From JAAYEA01 sp012689325 (GTDB lineage: Bacteria > Chloroflexota > Anaerolineae > JAAYEA01), in NCBI GenBank assembly GCA_036841525.1, contig DAITVZ010000044.1, positions 1 through 43,350 of the forward strand: DNA of 43,350 nucleotides, given 5' to 3'. Below, one piece after another: positions 1 to 11,613 of this stretch (position 1 is its first letter; each line of letters begins with the position of its first letter). The notes under the pieces were generated by a model. That model was given only the letters and a program-made list of their open reading frames with translations, searched no databases and had not been told where the DNA came from. The translations under genes were made by a program, and so were the position numbers.

Positions 1-55
1 GCTAGATCGCGTCCTGGACTACATCCGCTACCAGCGTCGCGCCAACAGACCATAG
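1..55 (+). CDS. C-terminal tail of an upstream gene (partial)
   Basis: Frame 2 is open from the window edge to a TAG stop at 53-55 and encodes the last 17 residues of a protein, LDRVLDYIRYQRRANRP. A strong intrinsic terminator begins ten bases after the stop, which supports this being a real gene end. Too little is visible to name a family. Confidence 0.45.
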   Translation, partial: LDRVLDYIRYQRRANRP

Positions 56-64
56 TCTTTTGGC

Positions 65-95
65 AAACCCTCCCATATCTATGGGGGGTTTTTTT
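65..95 (+). terminator. Rho-independent terminator
   Basis: A G/C-rich stem (5' arm ending at 76, loop ATCT 77-80, 3' arm ATGGGGGG from 81, with one G-T pair and one bulged C) runs directly into a tract of seven T at 89-95. It sits just after the stop codon of the upstream gene and separates it from the recombinase cassette. Confidence 0.85.
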
Positions 96-106
96 GGCAG
101 ATGATT

Positions 107-120
107 AGAACATTTGTTCT
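107..120 (+). promoter_or_regulatory. LexA/SOS-box-like palindrome
   Basis: AGAACATTTGTTCT is an inverted repeat, AGAACA-TT-TGTTCT. It contains GAAC-N4-GTTC, the core of the LexA (DinR-type) operator known from Gram-positive bacteria. It lies between the upstream terminator and the ribosome binding site of the 62-aa ORF, where a repressor would block transcription of the recombinase cassette. I could not find a convincing -35/-10 pair here. SOS control is inferred from the motif and its position. Confidence 0.5.
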
Positions 121-135
121 TTCACAGGAGAAAAC

Positions 136-324
136 ATGCCAAAGTCAGACGATCACGACGACATCATGAGGGGATGGTGGAACAGACTCCGGTTGTGGTG
201 GGTGAGGGTGCGTATCCGGGCGGCCCTGCGCTCCTGCAACGAGCAGGCCCTGGCCAACGTGCTGGGGTGGCTTGACGAGGGGATGCCGAAGGACGGTCTA
301 GCCTCGCTTGACCGGGAGGTTTGA
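136..324 (+). CDS. Small protein preceding the recombinase, function unknown
   Basis: A 62-aa ORF starts with ATG, with AGGAG at 126-130 five bases upstream. The protein begins acidic (MPKSDDHDD), then has a Trp/Arg-rich amphipathic stretch (residues 12-31) and a Leu-rich helical tail. No family is recognised. Its end overlaps the start of the serine recombinase, so the two are probably translationally coupled and share the SOS-like operator upstream. It could be a recombinase accessory factor, or simply a leader peptide that delivers ribosomes to the recombinase start. The good RBS supports real translation; the role is a guess. Confidence 0.5.
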   Translation: MPKSDDHDDIMRGWWNRLRLWWVRVRIRAALRSCNEQALANVLGWLDEGMPKDGLASLDREV

Positions 325-1852
325 GCCAACTACCGTGTCTACTATCGCAAAGACCACCGTTCGACGCAAGTCGGAACCAGCGCGGGCATGGGGCATCTAC
401 TACCGGGTGAGCAGCGAGGATTTGCAGCACCCCGAGTTTGGCGTCCCCGCGCAACGGATGGAGATCATGCGCGCCCTGGTCGAGCCCTCCGGCATGGTCG
501 TGCACCGCGAGTACACCGACATCGCCTCGGGTACCAGCGAGGCCGGGCGGGATGAGTACCTCCAGATGTTCGCCGACGCCGAGGCGGGGTTGTTCTCCCA
601 CCTGGCCATCCACAAGTGGGACAGGTTCGGGCGCAACCTCCTCGAAGCGCTCCAGGCCGAGGAGCGCCTGTCCGCGTTCGGCGTCTCCATCCGTGCCGCC
701 AACCTCCAGGTGGATTCCACCACCTACACCGGGTGGATGAGCAGGACCCTGCAACAGGTGCTCGCACAGGGGTACGTCATGAACCTGCGCGAGGAGAGCA
801 GGAAGGGCAAGGCGGCCAAGTTGCAGGCTGGCGGGTGGAGCGCGTCGGCCCCCACGGGCTACTGCAACGTCAAGGCCTCGGTCGGGAGCAAAACCAACGC
901 GGGGATTGAGATAGATCCCGAGCGAGCCGAGGTCGTCAAGCGGATATTCGCCCTGTTCGCCGATGGGTTGAACCCGGGGGAGATCGCCCAGCAGCTCAAC
1001 AGCGAGGGGATTCGCAGTCCGAGACGCGGGGCGAATGGCTGGATGCGGCTCACCGTCAGGAACATCCTCGCCAATCCGTTCTACGCGGGCAGGCTCGTAA
1101 GCCCCGCGTTCGGCATTGTGGGACAGGGCGACTGGGAGCCGCTGATAACCGAAGAACAGTGGCAGGACGCGCAAGAGCGGCTGGGGCAACGCCGCGCCAG
1201 GACCTCCGGGCGCGTGTTCCCCCTCTCCGGCCTGCTATGGCAGAGAGGCGTCAGGCTCACGGGCGCCTACTATGAGGCCAGCTCATCGGTGCGAACGCGG
1301 ATATACGTCTACTACTGCGTCCAGCACCAGGGGCAGGATCAGCTAAAGCACTACCGCGCCGAGGACATCATGCGCCAGGTGCGGGCGCGGCTGGCCCAGA
1401 TCCGGGTGGTGCCCGAGCAGGTGCCCGCGCTGCGATCCGAGTACGAGCGTATCGTCAAAGGAGACGCCAACGAGAAGCGGCGCGTGGAGCTCGGGTGCCG
1501 GATAAGTACCTTGGAGATCGAAGCCGATGGGTTCATCCGCATGTGCTCCAAGGGGATCATCAGCGAGGCCGAGTTCTCGGCCAAGCGGCGGGAGATCGCC
1601 GCGGAGATCGCCCAGGCGCGCCGGCAGGCGTCACTTTTGCCACATGGCAAGGTTCCGATGGAACGGTTCGACGCGGTGGTGGGGATGCTGGCCTGCTTGC
1701 CGGAGACGTGGGACCAGGCGACGCCAGAAGATCAGCGAGCTCTGGCCCAGGCCGTGTTCCAGAACATTGAGATTGGCGAGGACGGTCAGATCGTGGGCGT
1801 GCAGTACCTATCGCCGTTCGAGGAGATAGCGGGTATTCTGGGTAAACGCTAG
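308..1852 (+). CDS. Large serine recombinase (site-specific integrase/resolvase family)
   Basis: Catalyses site-specific DNA strand exchange through a serine-DNA intermediate, as in phage or transposon integration and excision. The N-terminal resolvase domain shows YYRVSS (nucleophile Ser35 counted from TTG 308) and the WDRFGRN arginine motif. The Recombinase domain follows (GYCNV, then IDPERAEVVKRIFALFADG, then LTVRNILANPFYAG), and then a C-terminal helical arm. The zinc-ribbon region is odd: where relatives carry a CGxCG knuckle after LSGLL, this protein has WQRGVRLTG, and only one Cys (YYC) remains. The start is uncertain. TTG 308 overlaps the 62-aa ORF; GTG 335 has GGGAGGT upstream but at long spacing. 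About 505-514 aa, typical for the family. Confidence 0.9.
   Translation: MTGRFEPTTVSTIAKTTVRRKSEPARAWGIYYRVSSEDLQHPEFGVPAQRMEIMRALVEPSGMVVHREYTDIASGTSEAGRDEYLQMFADAEAGLFSHLAIHKWDRFGRNLLEALQAEERLSAFGVSIRAANLQVDSTTYTGWMSRTLQQVLAQGYVMNLREESRKGKAAKLQAGGWSASAPTGYCNVKASVGSKTNAGIEIDPERAEVVKRIFALFADGLNPGEIAQQLNSEGIRSPRRGANGWMRLTVRNILANPFYAGRLVSPAFGIVGQGDWEPLITEEQWQDAQERLGQRRARTSGRVFPLSGLLWQRGVRLTGAYYEASSSVRTRIYVYYCVQHQGQDQLKHYRAEDIMRQVRARLAQIRVVPEQVPALRSEYERIVKGDANEKRRVELGCRISTLEIEADGFIRMCSKGIISEAEFSAKRREIAAEIAQARRQASLLPHGKVPMERFDAVVGMLACLPETWDQATPEDQRALAQAVFQNIEIGEDGQIVGVQYLSPFEEIAGILGKR
1637..1650. repeat. Copy 1 of a TTGCCA-N2-TGGCAA palindrome (inside the recombinase)
   Basis: TTGCCACATGGCAA differs at one central base from the two perfect palindromes at 2692 and 2752. 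It lies within the 3' part of the recombinase reading frame (encoding LPHGK), so it may be coincidental or may be a binding site overlapping the coding sequence. Confidence 0.35.
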
Positions 1853-2290
1853 TCGATGCAGAGCATATGCATCCAGCAGTGCTCCCAGGCCCGCATCTCC
1901 ACCTACGCCATCTACCGGATCCTGCACTTTGCCATCACCCATAGCGCGACGGTGGTCTTCACCGAGCCCACGTGGGACCAGGCGCAAAAGTTCTCGTCCA
2001 GCCGCCTGCGTCCGCTGGTGGAGGGCCACCCGTACCCGAAAGAGCGCCTCTCGGGGGCACCGAGCTGATCAAGGTCCGCCCCTCGCCGAAGGGGGCCTAC
2101 CGGAGCCACGTGCATTTCCGGGGCACCACGGGGGAGCGCGAGGCCATCTCGGTGGACGCGGACGAGGTGCCCTTTGCGCGGGAACTGGGCCCCGACCACC
2201 GGGCGCACGCGAACGTCTATGCCGAGATCGCCGAGCCGCGGGCGAGGGGCAGGACGATCAACGGAGCGTGGGTGGCCACTGCGGGGACGC
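1853..2290 (+). pseudogene. Degraded phage terminase large-subunit fragment
   Basis: Frame 2 from 1856 reads STYAIYRILHFAI, then ATVVFTEPTWDQAQKF, then SSRLRPLVE. This resembles the ATPase core of phage terminase large subunits just after the Walker A loop. The Walker A itself is broken (SQARISTY where a GKST-type sequence is expected). After a frame change at about 2055-2068 the other frame continues with IKVRPSPKGAYRSHVHFRG and AISVDADEV, in the position of a Walker B strand. Coding similarity fades near 2290. No upstream N-terminus is present because the recombinase ends three bases earlier. It is best read as prophage debris. The terminase identity rests on motif resemblance only. Confidence 0.45.
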
Positions 2291-2691
2291 TGGTTTTCGC
2301 GCCATCGCCGGGGATGGCGGACCTGAAGGAAGGAACGCCGCGGAAGCGGATGATGGTGGAGACGGCGGAGGCTCCCAGGGCGCCGCAAGCGGACCCGCGA
2401 AAACCGCCATCGCGCATCCTGTACCGGGGAAGAAGATTGATGATGCCCACGCACAATCCCTCTGCAACGCCGTGTGCAGGGTCGAGGCCGCATTGATCCC
2501 GACCGCCGGGGAACCCCATCCAGGCGGCCATGGATCGGGGCCTCTTCCGCGTTCAGGAAAGGGAGGGGCAATCGTAACAGGCGACGGCCTTGAGGGGACC
2601 CCGGAAGTGGGCGACGAGAGGCGAGGTCCGGCCCAATGGCCGCTATCGGACGCGGTTGACCGGGACCCACGTGTTCGAAGGCTCCGATGGT

Positions 2692-2705
2692 TTGCCACGT
2701 GGCAA
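2692..2705. repeat. Copy 2 of the palindrome TTGCCACGTGGCAA
   Basis: Perfect 14-bp palindrome in non-coding DNA. An identical core lies 61 bp downstream, close to six helical turns, so proteins bound at both would lie on the same DNA face. A near-copy is in the recombinase at 1637-1650. Confidence 0.6.
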
Positions 2706-2751
2706 GACGCCGGGCCGCACGCTCACGCGCGTGCGACAGCCAACCGGCCGC

Positions 2752-2767
2752 CTTGCCACGTGGCAAG
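2752..2767. repeat. Copy 3 of the palindrome, extended to CTTGCCACGTGGCAAG
   Basis: Perfect 16-bp palindrome whose 14-bp core (2753-2766) is identical to 2692-2705. A possible half-site, GTGGCAAG, recurs at 3072-3079 before the helicase gene. Confidence 0.6.
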
Positions 2768-2813
2768 TTCGGCGGCCATCCGGAGATCCCCATAGGGAAG
2801 ACCCCTCTACCGG

Positions 2814-2852
2814 GCATGTGGAGGCACAGCTGCCTCGCATATCCCCACATGC
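2814..2852. repeat. Nested inverted repeat
   Basis: Outer arms GCATGTGG (2814-2821) and CCACATGC (2845-2852) enclose inner arms AGGCA (2822-2826) and TGCCT (2831-2835) with loop CAGC. Together they form a 13-bp stem interrupted by a one-sided bulge. No T tract follows on either strand, so it is not a standard terminator. Confidence 0.4.
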
Positions 2853-2940
2853 GTGGGCGAAGCCAACAGCCGCGCGGCAAAGGCACCTGGGACGCATCCC
2901 TGGACTGGCGTGCGAACGAACCACCGGGCAGATTGACGAG

Positions 2941-2965
2941 TGCCCCGTGAGCCAACCCACGGGCA
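2941..2965. repeat. Hairpin in the non-coding region
   Basis: Arms TGCC(C)CGTG (2941-2949) and CACGGGCA (2958-2965) pair with one bulged C around an 8-nt loop. No T tract follows on the plus strand. Confidence 0.35.
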
Positions 2966-3050
2966 GAAAACAGCCCCACAGAGAACGCCGAGTCTGGCCT
3001 CGCCCCACAGCCAGCAGCCGGCGCCCGCGACGTGACGTGTACTGCTCCCC

Positions 3051-3069
3051 CAGTGATCACTGCTCAGTG
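3051..3069. promoter_or_regulatory. Candidate operator: three alternating CAGTG/CACTG half-sites
   Basis: CAGTG (3051-3055), CACTG (3058-3062) and CAGTG (3065-3069) start exactly 7 bp apart. The first two form the perfect palindrome CAGTGATCACTG; the last two form CACTG-CT-CAGTG. The cluster is about 160 bp before the helicase start, a plausible place for repressor control of the defence operon. No regulator gene is visible in the window. Confidence 0.4.
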
Positions 3070-3229
3070 AAGTGGCAAGCCATCAGGGCGTTTGCGCGTT
3101 CCTCGATTCTGTGGAGAATATGACCAGTTCGCCAACATGCCGCGACTCGGCATCTCGTCCTGCGCTGACTTCCGGCGGGCGGGGAGCCGGTGTCGACACC
3201 AACCATCACCACACTCGGGGGACATGGGC

Positions 3230-6799
<3,570 letters not shown>

Positions 6800-6876
6800 G
6801 TGATGCTCCGGTACCATGCCAACTAGGCGAGAGAGATCACCGATACCACTGCCGCAGAGCAGCGAAAGGAAACCCA

Positions 6877-8637
6877 GTGATCAACTACTCTGATCGCTTC
6901 AAGCCCGATGACAAAAGCATCCGCACCTACTTGGAGGCCCTGAGAGGACAGGAATACCAGGTGCCAACCTTCCAGAGAGAAGTAGTTTGGGAACGCAACG
7001 CGGTCAAGCATCTGTGGGATAGCGTCTGGCGCTTCTACCCGATTGGCAGCCTGTTGATCTGGAAGACCGACTTGCAGCTTCAGAATCATCGCCGTATCGG
7101 CGGCCATGTCATCAGCGACGACCGGGTCAGGGAGACCTATCAGTATATCCTCGACGGCCAGCAGCGGACGACCTCGCTCCTCACCTCTCTCTACGGTGGC
7201 GAGATCGAGGGCCAGAAGGGTTTTGACCCCATCCTGTACTTTGACCTGACCGTCGAAGATCAGGAGGAGATCGATGATAACAGCTACAAGGAACGCTTCC
7301 TCTTCTGGGATGAGATCGACGACCATCATGGCACCATCACGCGAAACACACCGCGGAAGAAGCGTTACGACGAGGGGCTCATCGTCAAGTTGCTGGATGT
7401 CCTGCAGAGTTTTGGCCAGGTTGAGAGAGCCTTGCAAGAGGGGAGCCACCCTGACTATGATGACCCGATCCGGGCAAAGCTGCGCACGATACGGGACGTT
7501 CTCGACAACTACCGGCTTTCTATCATAGAGCTCAAGGGCATAGCCGTCTCGGAGGTGTGCCAGATCTTTGAGCGCATCAACCAGGCAGGCAAGCCGCTGG
7601 ACATTTTTGACATCGTCGTGGCCAAGACTTTCCGTCTGAAGACCGACGCTCCTCCTCAGGCCGGTTTTTACCTGCGCGAGCTTGTCGAGGGCTTTCGGGA
7701 GGAGACCCCTGGGAACTATCCGGCCATTGACGATCTGACCTACCTGCAGATCATTGCTGTGATCATACAGAGGCAATTCCCCCTGGCAGGCGTTCAGAAC
7801 ATCACGCCGACGTACCTCAACAGAGTCAAGACAGAGCACATCGAATCGGTGTGGCCAGGCACCAAGGTAGCGTTGCGGAAGCTCTTTGACTTCCTCGACA
7901 ATCACCTGCACATCAAGGGGCCTCGGCTGATCCCCTATCGGTATTTTTACCTGTCACTGGCTACACACTTTTATGATAACCCGCACCCTGACTATGCTTT
8001 CCTCAAGCAATACTTCTGGTACTATGCTTTCCACAATGATGACCTGCTCACTAACACGACCCATTTGCAGCGGCACATCGAGTTGCTCAAGAGCGCCAGA
8101 ACCCCTGGCCAGGCATACGTGGATCGGTTTCTCATCGACAAACAGCGTCTGCGCACCGCATCCTACAGCACGAATAGCCGTTGGGCCAATGCCATACTAT
8201 GCCTCCTCGCTAGCCAGGAACCGAGGGATTGGGGCCAGCCCGATCGACACGTGCTGGCAGACGTCTACTATCAACTGGTTGATAACCCGAATCTGCATCA
8301 TATCTTCCCGACAGCATACGTGGCTGAACACCCTGGCAAGAACCGGTCGGATTCCAACAGCATGATGAATATCGCCTACCTGACCCAGTTGGAGAACCTG
8401 AAGATAAGCGCCAACAACCCTGTTGACTACCTGCGCCGGTACGACAGCCCAGCATTTGAGGGAGTCTTGCGGACCCATTTGGTCCCGCTGGAAATCCTCG
8501 AGTGGGCCCGCCAGCAGCAGATGCCCGACAACGCTTTGGACCAGTTCATCGAGCTACGCGCCGACCTGATAGTCGACACGCTTCGGCGGAACCTGGCCGG
8601 CGTGACCTTTGACGTCATCGACACCCGAGAGGTATAG
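6877..8637 (+). CDS. DUF262 protein with HNH-like (DUF1524-type) motif, GmrSD-like
   Basis: 586 aa. The N-terminal DUF262 (ParB/Srx-like) domain shows VPTFQREVVW and DGQQRTTSL (near residue 92), the nucleotide-binding signature of GmrS-type proteins. Near residue 474 HHIFP and the following MMNIAYLTQLENLKIS resemble the HNH nuclease of DUF1524/GmrD. GmrSD enzymes are type IV restriction systems that cut modified phage DNA; whether this one is an active nuclease is inferred. Start is GTG 6877 with AAAGGA at 6865-6870. It lies 77 bp after the helicase and 33 bp before the methyltransferase. By hand count 7981-8040 is 27/60 G+C, against 45/60 in the helicase at 4861-4920, so it may have been inserted separately. 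Confidence 0.82.
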   Translation: MINYSDRFKPDDKSIRTYLEALRGQEYQVPTFQREVVWERNAVKHLWDSVWRFYPIGSLLIWKTDLQLQNHRRIGGHVISDDRVRETYQYILDGQQRTTSLLTSLYGGEIEGQKGFDPILYFDLTVEDQEEIDDNSYKERFLFWDEIDDHHGTITRNTPRKKRYDEGLIVKLLDVLQSFGQVERALQEGSHPDYDDPIRAKLRTIRDVLDNYRLSIIELKGIAVSEVCQIFERINQAGKPLDIFDIVVAKTFRLKTDAPPQAGFYLRELVEGFREETPGNYPAIDDLTYLQIIAVIIQRQFPLAGVQNITPTYLNRVKTEHIESVWPGTKVALRKLFDFLDNHLHIKGPRLIPYRYFYLSLATHFYDNPHPDYAFLKQYFWYYAFHNDDLLTNTTHLQRHIELLKSARTPGQAYVDRFLIDKQRLRTASYSTNSRWANAILCLLASQEPRDWGQPDRHVLADVYYQLVDNPNLHHIFPTAYVAEHPGKNRSDSNSMMNIAYLTQLENLKISANNPVDYLRRYDSPAFEGVLRTHLVPLEILEWARQQQMPDNALDQFIELRADLIVDTLRRNLAGVTFDVIDTREV

Positions 8638-8670
8638 AGTAGCGCGCAGCCTGGGCTGCGGGAGAGAGAC

Positions 8671-11589
8671 ATGCCCGTAAACAAGAAACTCATCGAAGTC
8701 GCCCTCCCCCTGGACGCGATCAACGCCGCCAGCGCGCGGGAAAAATCCATCCGCCACGGCCACCCCAGCACGCTGCACCTCTGGTGGGCGCGCCGGCCGC
8801 TGGCCGCCGCCCGCGCCGTGATCTTTTCCCAGATGGTGGACGACCCCTCCGCGCACCCGGAGCAGTTCCCCACCGCGGAGGCGCAAAATGATGAGCGCAA
8901 GCGGCTTCACGACATCATCAAGGAGCTGGTGGTGTGGAAGAACACCACCAACGAGGACGTGCTGGGCCGCGCGCGGGACGAGATCTGGAAATCCTGGCGC
9001 GCCACCTGCGCGGCCAACCGCGACCATCCCCGCGCGGCGGAGCTCTTCAACCCCGACAAGCTTCCCGCCTTTCACGACCCCTTCGCCGGCGGCGGCGCCT
9101 TGCCTCTGGAGGCGCAGCGCCTGGGGCTGGAGGCCTTTGCCAGCGACCTGAACCCCGTGGCGGTGCTGATCAACAAGGCCATGATCGAGATCCCGCCCAA
9201 ATTCGCCGGGCGGCCGCCGGTGAACCCGGAGGCGAGGAAGGAAAAGAGGCTGTTCGCGGGCACCTGGCGCGGTGCGCAGGGCCTGGCCGAGGACGTGCGC
9301 TATTACGGCCAGTGGATGCGCGACGAGGCGGAGCGGCGCATCGGCCACCTTTACCCGAAGATTGAAGTCACTGCGGCGATGGCCCAGGAGCGGCCCGACC
9401 TGCGGCCCTACGTGGGACGCAGGCTGACGGTGATTGCGTGGCTCTGGGCGCGCACGGTCAAAAGCCCCAACCCCGCATTCGCCAGCGTGGACGTGCCGCT
9501 GGTTTCCACTTTCATGCTTTGCACCAAGCCCGGCGGAGAGGTGTATGTTCTACCGGTGATCGAGAGCGGGGGCGCGGGAGCGCCCCCCAGCTATCGCTTC
9601 ACGGTGAATACGGGCCAGCCCAAGGACCCCGAGGCGGCAGAGAACGGCACGAAACTAGCCCGCGCCAACTTCCGATGCCTGGTGTCAGGCGCTCCGATTA
9701 CAGGCGACTATATCAAGGCCGAGGGCCGGGCGGGGCGCATGGGAGCACGCCTGATGGCCGTTATCGCCGAAGGTGACCGAGGACGAGTCTATCTGGCGCC
9801 AACGCTAGAGCATGAAGCTATTGCGAGGATGGCGCCGCCGACATGGAGGCCGGACGTCGTGATCTCTGGCAGCACGCAGTACCTGGGCGTAAAGCCTTAC
9901 GGCATGGAGCGATTCGACCAGCTTTTCACCAATCGCCAGCTGGTAGCGCTGACTACACTGGCCGACCTGGTCGGCGGAGCACACGAGCGCATCCGCCGCG
10001 ACGCCGCAACCTCTGGTCTGCCGGACGACGGCACACCGGTCCGCAACGAGGGCACCGGTGCCACCGCCTACGCAGATGCGGTGGCGATATATCTGGCATT
10101 TGGCATTGACAAGATGTCTGATCGGCACTCGACTCTGGGGCGATGGGACCCGACGCCAACGGCCAGTGGTATCATCAACACATTCAGCCGGCAAGCCCTG
10201 CCGATGACCTGGGACTATGCGGAGGGGAACCCGTTCAGCGAGGCCTCGGGCAACTTCGACGGCGGTGTTGGTTGGATAGCGAAGGCAATCGAGGGATCAC
10301 TCTCTGCGATCGGAAGTGGGACAGCGAAGCAAGACAATGCGTCTAGCCAGAGCGTCTCTGTTGGCAAACTCGTGTCTACCGACCCACCCTACTACGACAA
10401 CGTTCCCTATGCCGACCTTTCGGACTTTTTCTACATTTGGCTGCGCCACTCGTTAAAGCCAGTATTCCCCGACCTCTTTGCCACGCTGGCCGTGCCCAAG
10501 GCCGAGGAGCTGGTTGCTTTCGCGTATCGCCACGACAGCAAGGCGGCAGCAGGAGCGTTCTTTATGGACGGCATGACCCAGGCCATGCGGCGGCTGGCCG
10601 AGCAGACTCACCCGGCTTTTCCAGTCACTATCTACTACGCCTTCAAGCAGGCCGAGAGCGACAGCAATGTCGGTACGGCTAGCACGGGCTGGGAGACCTT
10701 TCTTGACGCGGTGATTCGCGCGGGCTTTGCGGTCACCGGCACCTGGCCGATGCGCACAGAGCTTGGCAACCGCATGCGGGGCATGGAGTCCAACGCCCTC
10801 GCGTCCAGCATCGTGCTGGTGTGCCGCCAGCGCGCGGCGAACGCGGCCACGGCCACGCGGCGCGCGTTCGTGGCCGCGCTCAAGGCCGAACTGCCCGACA
10901 AGCTCAAGCTCTTGCAGCGCGGCAACATCGCGCCGGTGGACCTGGCGCAGGCGTCCATCGGCCCGGGCATGGCCATCTATACCCGCTATGCCCGCGTGCT
11001 GGACGCCGCCGGGCAGGCCCTCTCTGTCCGCGAGGCGCTGGCGCTGATCAACCAGACGCTGGACGAGGCGCTGGCCGAGCAGGAGGGGGAGCTGGACGCC
11101 GACTCGCGCTGGGCGGTGGCCTGGTTCGAGCAGTCGGGCTTTGCCGAGGGGGAATATGGCGTGGCCGAGACGCTTAGCAAGGCCAAGAACACCAGCATCG
11201 GCGGCCTGGCCGAGTCGGGGATCCTGACGGCCGGCCGCGGCAAGGTCCGTCTGCTGCGGCCAGAGGAGCTTCCCTGGGATTGGGACCCGGCCAGCGACCG
11301 GCGCCTGACCGTCTGGGAGAGCGTCCACCACCTGATCCGCGTGCTGGAGGCCAAGACGGGCGGCGAGGGCGCGGCGGCGGCGCTGGCGGCCCGGCTGGGC
11401 AGCCGCGCCGACCTGGCGCGCGACCTGGTCTACCGGCTCTACCTCATCTGTGAGCGCAAGAAGCGCGCGCAGGAGGCGCTCTCCTACAACGGCCTGGTAC
11501 AGAGCTGGCCCGAGATCGCGCGCCTGGCGATGGAGCGGCGGCGGTCGGAGCCGCAGCAGGCGACCCTGTTCGGTGGTTCGTCCGTCTAG
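8671..11589 (+). CDS. DUF1156-family DNA methyltransferase
   Basis: 972 aa. The N-terminus (KKLIEVALPLDAINAAS, HPSTLHLWWARRPLAAAR) is the DUF1156 signature. DPFAGGG near residue 137 is the SAM-binding motif, with a following acidic strand (ASDLNPVA). TDPPYYDNVPY (Asp571) is the DPPY catalytic motif of amino-methyltransferases (N6-adenine or N4-cytosine). It probably marks host DNA so that the neighbouring helicase and ATPase spare it. The RBS-like GGGAGAGA precedes ATG 8671. The ends are extremely GC-rich (8761-8820 is 50/60 G+C) but the middle is much less so (10081-10140 is 31/60), which suggests a mosaic gene with a swapped central, perhaps target-recognition, segment. Confidence 0.88.
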   Translation: MPVNKKLIEVALPLDAINAASAREKSIRHGHPSTLHLWWARRPLAAARAVIFSQMVDDPSAHPEQFPTAEAQNDERKRLHDIIKELVVWKNTTNEDVLGRARDEIWKSWRATCAANRDHPRAAELFNPDKLPAFHDPFAGGGALPLEAQRLGLEAFASDLNPVAVLINKAMIEIPPKFAGRPPVNPEARKEKRLFAGTWRGAQGLAEDVRYYGQWMRDEAERRIGHLYPKIEVTAAMAQERPDLRPYVGRRLTVIAWLWARTVKSPNPAFASVDVPLVSTFMLCTKPGGEVYVLPVIESGGAGAPPSYRFTVNTGQPKDPEAAENGTKLARANFRCLVSGAPITGDYIKAEGRAGRMGARLMAVIAEGDRGRVYLAPTLEHEAIARMAPPTWRPDVVISGSTQYLGVKPYGMERFDQLFTNRQLVALTTLADLVGGAHERIRRDAATSGLPDDGTPVRNEGTGATAYADAVAIYLAFGIDKMSDRHSTLGRWDPTPTASGIINTFSRQALPMTWDYAEGNPFSEASGNFDGGVGWIAKAIEGSLSAIGSGTAKQDNASSQSVSVGKLVSTDPPYYDNVPYADLSDFFYIWLRHSLKPVFPDLFATLAVPKAEELVAFAYRHDSKAAAGAFFMDGMTQAMRRLAEQTHPAFPVTIYYAFKQAESDSNVGTASTGWETFLDAVIRAGFAVTGTWPMRTELGNRMRGMESNALASSIVLVCRQRAANAATATRRAFVAALKAELPDKLKLLQRGNIAPVDLAQASIGPGMAIYTRYARVLDAAGQALSVREALALINQTLDEALAEQEGELDADSRWAVAWFEQSGFAEGEYGVAETLSKAKNTSIGGLAESGILTAGRGKVRLLRPEELPWDWDPASDRRLTVWESVHHLIRVLEAKTGGEGAAAALAARLGSRADLARDLVYRLYLICERKKRAQEALSYNGLVQSWPEIARLAMERRRSEPQQATLFGGSSV

Positions 11590-11613
11590 CGCGCCGCGCG
11601 CTGGAGGTGAGAC

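Larger units (their letters stand above)
2291..3050. other. Non-coding stretch with palindromes and hairpins
   Basis: None of the open frames across this interval gives a recognisable protein or has a good RBS, and no frame continues the terminase fragment convincingly. The interval contains two perfect palindromes (2692-2705, 2752-2767), a nested hairpin (2814-2852) and a second hairpin (2941-2965), and it leads into alternating half-sites at 3051-3069. It could be decayed prophage DNA, a control region for the downstream operon, or both. Confidence 0.5.

Noticed and set aside
1967..1976. Palindrome CCCACGTGGG as a regulatory site
   Set aside because: It falls in the segment encoding the conserved EPTWDQ motif of the terminase-like fragment and is simply explained by coding sequence.
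1912..3060. Long minus-strand open frame of 382 codons
   Set aside because: Composition is that of a GC-rich shadow frame (many Arg/Pro/Gly), with no motif or RBS.
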